The position numbers and the translations under genes were made by a program. A DNA stretch of 62,778 nucleotides from an uncultured Cryomorphaceae bacterium (GTDB lineage Bacteria; Bacteroidota; Bacteroidia; Flavobacteriales; Schleiferiaceae): contig CAKZNE010000155.1 in the NCBI GenBank assembly GCA_937129395.1, positions 1-62,778 on the forward strand. Reading direction: 5' to 3'. Under the pieces are notes generated by a model. The model worked only from the letters and a program-made list of their open reading frames with translations, had not been told where the DNA came from and ran no database searches. Each line of letters begins with the position of its first letter. Positions within the stretch are counted from its first letter, which is position 1. This document shows, piece by piece, positions 42,201-50,213 of this stretch.

Positions 42201-45200
42201 ATTATTAGTATAAGAAGAATTGTACAAGTTGGTACTGGATGCACAGACAGTTTGGTTAAACAAGTGCTGGTTTACCCTAAACCTGTGGCTTCCTTTAGTT
42301 TGCCTTTTGGTTGTTCTGGAGATTCTGTTCAAGTTGTAAATAATTCAGAAGTAAAAAGCCCGGGAGAAAGCTACACTTGGCAAATTCCCAATTCCTTGCA
42401 AATAAGTGATCCTAACATTGCAGAACCTTTCATTAGTTTCCCAGATAATCAAAGCGGGACGGATTCCATTTATTCCATTTTGCTAATTGTTAATTCTCCC
42501 GATGGTTGTGTTGATAGTCTTAGTCAACAAATAACCGTTCCTAGTAGAGCCTTTGCCGACTTTTACATTCCTGCGAGTATTTGTGGCCCTTTAAGCATCG
42601 TTCCTCAAGACAGTTCAGTTGGCCAGGGTTTAAATTATCAATGGGATATTCAACCCTCTGTTGGTGTTGTGATAAGCAATGGAAACACTCCAAATCCAAG
42701 TTTGTTTTTTCCTGCAAGCACAAATGATTCAGTCCGTTATTTTGTAAAACTTATTCTCACAGATGCCAATGGTTGTTTGGATTCTATTGAAAAATCAACC
42801 GTGGTTTTCCCAAAGCCGCAAGCAGTTTTTAATTTCAATCCTTTGGATAGTTGCGGGCCTATTCAAGTCTTATTTCAAAATACTTCTAGCAGTTCAATAC
42901 CTGGTCAAACCATTACTGATTTAACATTTGCCTGGGCTTTTGGAAATGGTGATTCGTCAAATATTGAAGCACCAAACATTCTATTTTCAAATACTGGGCT
43001 TGTAGATAGTGTTTATTTCATTGAACTTATCGTAACAAATACGCTTGGCTGTACTGATACTTTATTGGATTCAATACGAGTACATCCCAGTCCTATTTCT
43101 CAATTTGTTCCTACGGATTCAATTGGATGTGCGCCATTTTCTATTATTGCCGACAGTATTACGGTGAGCCACTTCCCACAGGCAAATGTGAATTACGAAT
43201 GGCGGGTTCTTCATCCAATTACCCGAAATTTAATCCAGACTTTCAATGGCATTAATAGCCTGAATACCAGCATCCCCAATTTTGACGATTCATTGATTAT
43301 TCAATTGGTGGTTTCCAATTTATTTGAATGCGACAATGATAGTTCCGAAATACTCTTTAGAACCGTTGAAGACCCCTCTCCATTTTTCTTTATGAGTTTG
43401 GATACAGGTTGTGGAGAAAACTTAATTGTTAGTATTGATTCCGTAATCAGTATCCCGGGAATCCAATACAACTGGTTTATTGATGGTGTTTTAACGAGCA
43501 ATATTGCCCAACCCATTTTCACTTTAAACAACAGCACCTTAGTCGACAAAGAAGTTGAAATTCAATTAACGGTAATTGTTGGAGCGGCAGCTTGCAGTAG
43601 GTCCATTTCAGATACAGTATTGATTTTTCCCAAGCCCCAAGCAGCTTTTAGCTTTCCTAGTCTATGTGCTGGAGATAGCAGCCAGGTTGTTAATAGTAGT
43701 TTATTTAAAGGTATTTCAGCGAGCTATCTTTGGTTAGCCCCAAACTGGGTTAGTATTAACGATTCCAGTCTTTCTTCACCTACCTTTTATTTCCCTGAAA
43801 GCCAAGGCTCGGTGGATTCCATTTATCCGATAAGTTTAATTATTACATCCTTAGATGGTTGTATTGACACTCTTAGTCAAAACATTACAGTAAGCACAAG
43901 GCCAATTGCAGATTTTCAATTACCAGCATTTGGTTGCAGTCCACAAACAATAAATCCGGTGGATGCATCGCTTGGAAATGGGCTCATTTACCAATGGAGT
44001 GTCAGTCCAACTCTAGGCGTAACCCTAAGCGGATCAAATACCTCAACACCTACCATTTCACTTCCAGTAAGCTTAAATGATTCCGTTGTTTACAGCATAA
44101 AATTACTTTTGAATAGTGTTGCTGGATGCTCGGATTCCATCCAAAAAAGTTATACCGTTTTTGCAAAACCAACGGCTAATTTTCAATTTTCACCTAGGGA
44201 TAGTTGTGGGCCTCTTCAAATCAATTTTTTAAATACCAGCTCCTCCGGACAAACTGGGATTCCTATAGATTCTTTGGACTTTATTTGGGAATTGAGTAAT
44301 GGTCTTTCGTTTTCCGACACCAATATTCAAGTCTTATTCACCAATACCGGAATTGTGGATAGTGTTTATTTGATTGACTTAATTACTACAAATCCTTTTG
44401 GATGTTCCGATACTTTGAGAGATTCCGTTGTAGTTCACCCCAATCCTATCGCTATTTTCAATTCAATTGATAGTCTAAATTGTGCACCTTTTCTTTTGGA
44501 AGGGGATAGTATGATGGTAAGTGAATTTCCTCAAGCCAATTCTACCTATACTTGGAATGTATTAAATCACAATGACAGATCCATCATATCTAGTTTTACA
44601 GGAATTTCCAGTTTAAATTATACCATTCAAAACTATGAGGACAGTGTAATCTTACAATTGGTTACCAGCAATATTTATGGTTGTGTTAATGATACTGCCG
44701 AACGCATTTTTTATACGGTTGCCAATCCCTCCCCGATTTTTATATTAAATCAATACCAGGCTTGTGGAGATACCGTTTTGGTTATTGTTGATAGCTCTTC
44801 CAGCCAAGCTGGTGTAAGCTATGAATGGTTTGTAAACAACACCTCCGTATCTACCCTTCCAAGACCAAATTTCCAATTAATCAACAATAGCCCCAACGAT
44901 TCGAATTTCATTATTCGAATGGAAATATCAGTGGGGAATTTAGGCTGTACAGGAATTTTTACAGACACCGTTTTGGTTTACGGGAGGCCGGTATCCAATT
45001 GGAGCAGCAACCCGGCTTGTTTTGGCGACAGTTTGGCTTTCCTGGATATTTCAAGCAGCAACAATAGTTTAAATTCTTGGTCATGGGATTTTGGAGATGG
45101 TACAACGTCTACACTTCAAAACCCAAAGCATCTATACCAAAATCCGGGTAGATATGCAGTAAAACTACTCGTCACTGATTTACGCTTTTGTGTAGACTCA

Positions 45201-48200
45201 ATGATAGATTCGGTAACCGTTTATCCTTTGCCAGTTCCGGATTTTACCATGGTTCAAAACACTTGTGGTGTTGACACTTCTTGTGTGGGAATTCCAGTAA
45301 ACTTCTTAGATCAATCTACCATCGGTAACCTAGGAGGTAACATAACACAATTGCAATGGGATTTTGACAGGGATGGAATTTTTGATGCAACAACATCCAA
45401 TCCAAGTCACACCTTTACTATTGCAAGAACTTATACTATTAAACTTGTTACAAGCTCACAATTTGGTTGTACGGATTCTATTGAAAAAGACATTGTAATT
45501 GTGGAAGCTCCAACGGCCAATTATAGAATGGATACGGTTTCGGATTGCGGGCCTTTAAATATTGTTTTTCAAGATTCCAGCTCAGGATTTATTACTTCAA
45601 AAACCTGGGAAGTTTATAGCTTGGATAATTTAGGAAATAAGGTTAGCCTGCATAGCTCAACAGAATTAACCGGCAACTATTCGCCCAATGTTGTATTCCA
45701 AGGAAACTTCAATAGAGATAGTACTTTTTATATTGAACAAACCGTGAGTAATTGTTGTGGAACACAAAGTTTCTTGGATTCGGTTGTAATGAAGCCCGAT
45801 CCTGTTGGAAATTTTGTTTTAAATAAGGATAGCCTTTGCGGAAATACGGTAAACTTTCAGCTTTCAGGTTTTGTAAGAGGAAAGGCCGATTCTGTTCGTC
45901 TCGATTTTGGGGATGGACAATCTATTGCTATTCTACCGGATAAAAGCAGCAGTCCCTATTCTTGGAATCAACAACAGCATACCTATCCAGCAAATGATTC
46001 CATCTTAACAAGGTTTTATATTTCCTTAACCGCATTTAATGACTGTGGGGATAGCACCAAAATTGACTCGGTAGACATTGAACCAAAAAAGGTTCAGGCA
46101 TTTATGACCACAGACACCCTGCAAGTATGTGTGAACAACCCTGTTACTTTCTATGACCAATCTTCCGCAAAAACTCAGGGTGTTTTATGGTGTTTTGATT
46201 ATAACCCGAGCTTAGGAACTTGCACCGGGCCATTGGGCCTAGGAGATAGTATTAGCCATGTGTTTACCACCGCAGGAACTTTTTTCGTGGCCAACTTTGT
46301 TACAGGAACTTGCGATTCGGACACCTCATTTATTCAAATATTGGTTCGGCCTTCGCCAACCGTAGATTTCAATATTTCCAATTCCTCGGTATGCGAAAAT
46401 GAGATAATTACCTTCACGGACCAAAGCGTATTAGATGCAAGTTTGACCCCAGCCTATTTATGGGATTTTGGGGATGGAAACACAAGCAATATTGCTAATC
46501 CTTCGCATAGTTATTCCAATTTTGGAAATTATGCGGTTTGTTTATCCGTGTCTTATGGAAATGGCTGTTTTGATGAGTTTTGTGATACCGTTTTCATATC
46601 GGACATTCCTGATATTCAATTTTCTGTAGAAAACACCTGTGCTGGAGAACCTTTGCAAATTTTGGATTCAAGTCTTGTAAATAATTCCACTATTGCAAAT
46701 ATTACTTGGAGGCTTGAAGGCCAAGGATTCTTTTTTGGTCCGCCACCTAGCTTAAGCTATTCAATACCTGGAAACTACCAAATCACCAGTATTCAAACCA
46801 GTGCTGCTGGTTGCATTGATAGTTTAACTAAAACCTTCACCATTTTTGAAAGTCCACAAGCATTTTACAGTATAATTCCCGACACGGCCAGTGATAGTTG
46901 CGGTAGCAGTACGGCATATATTATCAGAGACAGTTCAGTAAGTGCAAGTCCTCTTCAATACAATTGGGATTTTGATTTTGCAAATCCAGGCACCCTTACT
47001 TCCCAAGTTCAACACCCTGGAAGGATTGTTTTCCCAGATACTGGAAACTTTATCATTAGCATGACGGTTTGGAATGCAGATAGTTGTTTTGACACAAGAA
47101 TAGACACCTTCTTTGTAACCCCAAATTCTAGGGTTGATTTTTCACCCCTTAATCCAAACGCCTGTGAAGGAGAGGAAATTCAGTTTACGGACTCAACTGT
47201 TTACCGATTAAACAATTCTAACCTTTTGTATTTCTGGGATTTTGGGGATGGAAATAGCTCTACTCTTCAAAATCCGGTTCACACCTATACTGTTGCTGGA
47301 AATTATATCGTAAAACTGTTGGTTCAGGATCCCTTTTGTTTGGATTCTTTAAGCAGACCTGTAACCATATATAAAAAGCCTGAAGCTATTATTGATCCAG
47401 GTCCATTTGAAACTTGTTCGGGTGAAAGTTTAGAATTCGCCAGTCTTTCACCGCTCAGTTTTCCTACCGGAGATATTATTGACAGTTTAATTTGGTTTAT
47501 CGAGGGTGACCGAACTTTTCATGTTTTCAGGGATAGTTTAGTAACTATTGAATTTAATGATTCAGGTACATTTCAGCTTGGTTTAATTTTAATTACCAAT
47601 AATGGCTGTAGAGATACAACGGACTTTTTAGAAGAAATAATAGTTTACCCGACTCCAATAATTAACAGCATCGACGTGACTTATATCAACGCTCGAAAAT
47701 TTGGCTTTTCACCAAATGTTGATTACGCCGAACCTGATGCACTTTACCATTGGGATTTTGGCGATGGCACCACATTAACTACAGGCCCAGCGGATACCAT
47801 TTTTCATCGCTATGAAGACAATTTGTGCAGGATTGACGATGCTATTGAAAAAGAGGTTAGTCTTCAAGTAGTAAATTCCTTTGACGGTTTTGGGGAATGC
47901 GAAAGTTTTGAAACAGAAACCTTGGAGATGCTAGGCTATTTTCTTAATGTTCCAAATGCCTTTGCGCCGAATTGGACAGGTGGAGAGGACGCAAATTTAT
48001 TCCTACCCAAGGGGAACCAATTGGGATCTTATGAATTAAAAATATTTGATAAATGGGGGAATTTAGTTTTTATTAGTAATGCTATAGATGAAACAGAAGG
48101 ATTTCCATTAGAAGGTTGGGATGGAAGACATAAAGATACCGGAGAACAATTACCAATTGGGGCTTATGCCTGGACAATAACGGCATCTTTTAACGATGGG

Positions 48201-48272
48201 GTGGGATGGCCAGTTGATGGTTGTTCCGATAATATATACGAATCATTTGGGACGCTTACCTTACTTAAATAA
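39225..48272 (+). CDS. giant PKD-repeat protein with gliding-motility-associated (T9SS type B) C-terminal domain
   Basis: 3015 residues. Signal peptide about 1-23 (MLRLQKVLFVALLLL ... KAQ). The body is a long chain of PKD/Ig-like domains; canonical WDFGDG sites appear near residues 1953, 2413, 2672 and 2843, and many others have degenerate forms. C-terminal ~110 residues (NVPNAFAPNW, YELKIFDKWGN, WDGRHKDTGEQLPIGAYAW) are the CHU_C/type B sorting domain, which is not cleaved like type A and works with PorP/SprF partners; such a partner gene overlaps the 3' end. Related proteins are SprB-like surface adhesins, but no SprB role can be claimed. A five-domain block of exactly 451 codons is duplicated in tandem. 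Confidence 0.92.
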   Translation: MLRLQKVLFVALLLLVSFGTKAQITLTSNPNAQSGIVSLCLEDSDSIIFTASYGGPLDSVVWTISGAQINKSFGLGSKTLKYTGSGNFNVSVSVFHLGSAVSTRSLGVAVYQLPPINFNIPDTICESDPILQLLATPAGGNFSGPGVSNNNLDPDSGPVGDRILTYTVSNGNCTRTATFTIFVKDSPEPNFRANDFPTSQWQGVDTYTICDSTTTPEFRFFHEFPLFDYDSYSLDFGDGSPLVTGVAFPTNFGAGIIHLYPVAGLFPATLVLIKNNGCSTTETINIFIGEQPAVGFSIPGGTINQCIPRNSGFIEICVAVTGVSQNPPETIYTLTSSDGSPDVVFTHPPPDTVCHQFTMGSCGFNLNNFNNAFSLSFTASNPCSQRSVTVEPIYISQPSETGFSTDPSTCVNQLVSIQDTSTIGGVVRNGVCLTNGLTIWDITPNTYTLSPGSFLGNTFGNPNPGNWSSGSSTLNVTFNEPGIYSISQLVANAIECSNDSLTRNFCVDSIPGADLRLNKDTICSGDSVTASFIGDIQSVCQILDLRWRILEPDGFVLGSTGDLDSTQTFIFNKSGVYTIELRAGNVCDTAVAVDSIVVLGIPSVLLPADRTSCNFSSIQFSDTVLSPIIADSLSPITNYQWQILPNNGVNFLNSTNANSAQPEIEFTEDGFFSVILTITNSCGSSSDTMELSILENPELDSIADVILCNGGTFGIRAIATNGLQPYSFQWGNAATGVFAFTDSVFLDNLSQDSSFYVIVTDSLGCSDSLNFNIDVAPTLLVDAGPTQFLCSPDSTQLNAIISGGSPPYSISWFPSAGLSDTSIANPNRIALDSTILYTIQVTDSLGCVIEDTVSLRVYPSTNLIIPGDTTFCLNSGGVSFAASPVGGNWQGTGILANGFFDPAAAGLGIHTVVYSFTDPFGCTYLDSLDISVQAQPNVEFQILGDTSSCSPFLVQLADTTLSNGTWLINNQAVALNNIDSILFTNTSTTRDSIISIRRIVQVGTGCTDSLVKQVLVYPKPVASFSLPFGCSGDSVQVVNNSEVKSPGESYTWQIPNSLQISDPNIAEPFISFPDNQSGTDSIYSILLIVNSPDGCVDSLSQQITVPSRAFADFYIPASICGPLSIVPQDSSVGQGLNYQWDIQPSVGVVISNGNTPNPSLFFPASTNDSVRYFVKLILTDANGCLDSIEKSTVVFPKPQAVFNFNPLDSCGPIQVLFQNTSSSSIPGQTITDLTFAWAFGNGDSSNIEAPNILFSNTGLVDSVYFIELIVTNTLGCTDTLLDSIRVHPSPISQFVPTDSIGCAPFSIIADSITVSHFPQANVNYEWRVLHPITRNLIQTFNGINSLNTSIPNFDDSLIIQLVVSNLFECDNDSSEILFRTVEDPSPFFFMSLDTGCGENLIVSIDSVISIPGIQYNWFIDGVLTSNIAQPIFTLNNSTLVDKEVEIQLTVIVGAAACSRSISDTVLIFPKPQAAFSFPSLCAGDSSQVVNSSLFKGISASYLWLAPNWVSINDSSLSSPTFYFPESQGSVDSIYPISLIITSLDGCIDTLSQNITVSTRPIADFQLPAFGCSPQTINPVDASLGNGLIYQWSVSPTLGVTLSGSNTSTPTISLPVSLNDSVVYSIKLLLNSVAGCSDSIQKSYTVFAKPTANFQFSPRDSCGPLQINFLNTSSSGQTGIPIDSLDFIWELSNGLSFSDTNIQVLFTNTGIVDSVYLIDLITTNPFGCSDTLRDSVVVHPNPIAIFNSIDSLNCAPFLLEGDSMMVSEFPQANSTYTWNVLNHNDRSIISSFTGISSLNYTIQNYEDSVILQLVTSNIYGCVNDTAERIFYTVANPSPIFILNQYQACGDTVLVIVDSSSSQAGVSYEWFVNNTSVSTLPRPNFQLINNSPNDSNFIIRMEISVGNLGCTGIFTDTVLVYGRPVSNWSSNPACFGDSLAFLDISSSNNSLNSWSWDFGDGTTSTLQNPKHLYQNPGRYAVKLLVTDLRFCVDSMIDSVTVYPLPVPDFTMVQNTCGVDTSCVGIPVNFLDQSTIGNLGGNITQLQWDFDRDGIFDATTSNPSHTFTIARTYTIKLVTSSQFGCTDSIEKDIVIVEAPTANYRMDTVSDCGPLNIVFQDSSSGFITSKTWEVYSLDNLGNKVSLHSSTELTGNYSPNVVFQGNFNRDSTFYIEQTVSNCCGTQSFLDSVVMKPDPVGNFVLNKDSLCGNTVNFQLSGFVRGKADSVRLDFGDGQSIAILPDKSSSPYSWNQQQHTYPANDSILTRFYISLTAFNDCGDSTKIDSVDIEPKKVQAFMTTDTLQVCVNNPVTFYDQSSAKTQGVLWCFDYNPSLGTCTGPLGLGDSISHVFTTAGTFFVANFVTGTCDSDTSFIQILVRPSPTVDFNISNSSVCENEIITFTDQSVLDASLTPAYLWDFGDGNTSNIANPSHSYSNFGNYAVCLSVSYGNGCFDEFCDTVFISDIPDIQFSVENTCAGEPLQILDSSLVNNSTIANITWRLEGQGFFFGPPPSLSYSIPGNYQITSIQTSAAGCIDSLTKTFTIFESPQAFYSIIPDTASDSCGSSTAYIIRDSSVSASPLQYNWDFDFANPGTLTSQVQHPGRIVFPDTGNFIISMTVWNADSCFDTRIDTFFVTPNSRVDFSPLNPNACEGEEIQFTDSTVYRLNNSNLLYFWDFGDGNSSTLQNPVHTYTVAGNYIVKLLVQDPFCLDSLSRPVTIYKKPEAIIDPGPFETCSGESLEFASLSPLSFPTGDIIDSLIWFIEGDRTFHVFRDSLVTIEFNDSGTFQLGLILITNNGCRDTTDFLEEIIVYPTPIINSIDVTYINARKFGFSPNVDYAEPDALYHWDFGDGTTLTTGPADTIFHRYEDNLCRIDDAIEKEVSLQVVNSFDGFGECESFETETLEMLGYFLNVPNAFAPNWTGGEDANLFLPKGNQLGSYELKIFDKWGNLVFISNAIDETEGFPLEGWDGRHKDTGEQLPIGAYAWTITASFNDGVGWPVDGCSDNIYESFGTLTLLK
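42282..44987 (+). repeat. tandem 1353-bp (451-codon) duplication within the PKD protein
   Basis: Copy 1 starts at PVASFSLPFGCSGDS (42282), copy 2 at PQAAFSFPSLCAGDS (43635), and the next domain at PVSNWSS (44988): both spacings are exactly 1353 bp. Domain order matches throughout (for example FPQANVNYEWRV and FPQANSTYTWNV), with clear sequence divergence. Confidence 0.88.
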
Positions 48273-49347
48273 AATCCAACTACAGGTGATTTTCGCCTTC
48301 TTCGTTTTTGCTCTTGCAAAGGGGCAGGATCCTGTAATGAGCCAAATCCAAATAACAAAAAACTATATTAACCCCGCCTTTGCAGGTTATAGTAACGACT
48401 TTAGTTTGAGTTATAATTCGCGATTACAGTGGACAAGATTAGATGGAGTTGATGGAAGATACAACACCAATTATTTTGCTGTAAATGTTGCTTGTCAAAG
48501 TGCAAAAATGGGATTGGCGGTTTACGGTTATGACAATGTTGAAGGCAGTGGATTTTTACGGACTACAATGGCTGGAGTTCAAGCGGCTTATTATTCTTCT
48601 TTTAATAATTATAAACGAGGGAAAAAACTACAAAAAAGTAAATCTGCTTTTTCCGCTGGTTTGCAAATTGGATTAGGGCAAAAAACTTTGGACTGGCAAA
48701 AGCTCACTTTTAGCGACCAGTTTACAACTCACAATTATGTGCTTACACGGCCAAATTCTATCGTTTCTCCACAAAGCAATAGTTCCAATTTAGTTTGGGA
48801 TTTAGCCACAGGGTTTAGAATATTATCATCCATGCGAATCAATAGAAAAGAAGGTTTCTGGACTTTTGGTGTATCTGCCTATCATATTGCCCGAAATCAA
48901 GAATCTTTTTTTGGTTTTGACAGTAACCTTTGGCCCACCCGTTATGTGGCTCACGGCTCATTTATTTACCCTTGGTGGTTAAAAAAGCGTTCGGGTCAAC
49001 TACTAGATTTAAGCATGGTTTTTAATCGCCAGGCTGGGGTAAACACTTTAACCCTTATTCCAAATTATTCTTATCGTCAATTGTTAAAAGGAGGCCTGGG
49101 TTTAAAAATTGGTCAGAACCAGCCAGACGCGCTTTTATTCCAGTATCAAATGAGGGTTCAAGATAATTGGTTAATTAGTTATAATTATGAATATACCCTA
49201 TCCCAAATTAACCAAAGCAGAACCTTTGGTACCCATGAAATTGGCTTGATTTACATTTTTAAAAACTCTTCCATTTGTGGTGATAAAATTGAGGAATGTT
49301 TTGGGCCAACCAACCAAATTAGGTCGGAAAGATTGTGGAGTCTTTAG
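48196..49347 (+). CDS. PorP/SprF-family outer-membrane protein
   Basis: The open frame from ATG 48196 gives 383 residues but overlaps the preceding gene by 77 bp and leaves an odd leader. A TTG at 48247 would give MGRLPYLNKIQLQVIFAFF, a good signal peptide ending KGQ, overlapping by only 26 bp; I consider it the likelier start. The mature part (DPVMSQIQITKNYINPAFAGY, LGQKTLDWQKLTFSDQF, alternating beta strands) is the PorP/SprF family, ~330 residues, an outer-membrane barrel that anchors or passages type B T9SS substrates. It directly follows such a substrate, the standard arrangement. Confidence 0.9.
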   Translation: MGWDGQLMVVPIIYTNHLGRLPYLNKIQLQVIFAFFVFALAKGQDPVMSQIQITKNYINPAFAGYSNDFSLSYNSRLQWTRLDGVDGRYNTNYFAVNVACQSAKMGLAVYGYDNVEGSGFLRTTMAGVQAAYYSSFNNYKRGKKLQKSKSAFSAGLQIGLGQKTLDWQKLTFSDQFTTHNYVLTRPNSIVSPQSNSSNLVWDLATGFRILSSMRINRKEGFWTFGVSAYHIARNQESFFGFDSNLWPTRYVAHGSFIYPWWLKKRSGQLLDLSMVFNRQAGVNTLTLIPNYSYRQLLKGGLGLKIGQNQPDALLFQYQMRVQDNWLISYNYEYTLSQINQSRTFGTHEIGLIYIFKNSSICGDKIEECFGPTNQIRSERLWSL

Positions 49348-49380
49348 GTTGGAATAGACCCAAACCTTAATACTTTACCC

Positions 49381-49974
49381 CTATTCAAGTTGGGGCCTAT
49401 GCTTATTATTTAAAAAAACAGGCATTTGAATTCCTAGGACTAGAGAAACTGTATAATCTCCAAAACCATTTTTACTGTCGATATAATTATCCAGAAGATC
49501 GGATCCCCAATAGGCTATTTCAAATTTGCTGTAATAATAAAGTTTTGGATATTTTTTATGGTTTGGAATTCTCCAACTAATGGAAGTATTTATTCCGAAA
49601 CCCGCTGTATTCACATACGACAATCCCATTAAGCCTGTGAAATTTCCAATTCTTGACAAAGGTTCAAGCTCCCCACCAATAACAAAACTTATCGATTTTT
49701 TATTGAAATTAAAACTAGCCTCAGAGTTTACTAATTTTGCAGTTGTCCAATCTGCATAATCAACCGTGTTATTTTGGAAACCTAGTTTCAGGCCTAAGAG
49801 TTTTTTGTCAAAACAGGAGGAAATAGAGATTTCAGAAACTAAACCAGGAACACTTAAAGGGTATTTATTTAAATCTGAATGCAAGGAACCTGCTCCAATT
49901 CCAAAAGAAAACAACCAAGCCGACAAATAGTCCATTACCGAATTTTGTTTTTTATTAAGGCTTAGAGTTTTCAA
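49381..49974 (-). CDS. hypothetical protein, probable outer-membrane beta barrel
   Basis: 197 residues with alternating amphipathic strands (LLGLKLGFQNNTVDY, ISFVIGGELEPL, GFGINTSISWRIP, YYYSKFEIAYWG, FGDYTVSLVLGIQMPVF) ending near a hydrophobic/aromatic stretch, suggesting a small barrel. No convincing signal peptide is present, although WLFSFGIGAGS near the start is hydrophobic, so the gene may be truncated at its 5' end. Convergent with the PorP/SprF gene (34 bp apart). No family recognised. Confidence 0.5.
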   Translation of the reverse strand: MKTLSLNKKQNSVMDYLSAWLFSFGIGAGSLHSDLNKYPLSVPGLVSEISISSCFDKKLLGLKLGFQNNTVDYADWTTAKLVNSEASFNFNKKSISFVIGGELEPLSRIGNFTGLMGLSYVNTAGFGINTSISWRIPNHKKYPKLYYYSKFEIAYWGSDLLDNYIDSKNGFGDYTVSLVLGIQMPVFLNNKHRPQLE

Positions 49975-50153
49975 AACTTGGTTTCCGCCCTAAAAAAAGG
50001 AAGGCCAATAGCAATTCTGTCTGGGGCTAAATATGGAAACGAACTCGATTTTAAATTGTAGAATTTTTCTTTAAAATTGTAGCTTATGGTTTTAAAATTA
50101 CCAGAAATCTAATGGCTTTTCGCCAATAAAACAGAGACTAATACAAAAGAAAA

Positions 50154-50179
50154 GGGCCGTCTTCTTTCAAAAACGGCCC
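50154..50179 (-). terminator. rho-independent terminator of the 2257-residue gene
   Basis: GGGCCGT and ACGGCCC pair around a 12-base loop 35 bp past the stop. The minus strand continues TTTTCTTTTG. Confidence 0.75.
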
Positions 50180-50213
50180 CAGCTTAATCATCCCTATGAT
50201 GAACTAATCTACT

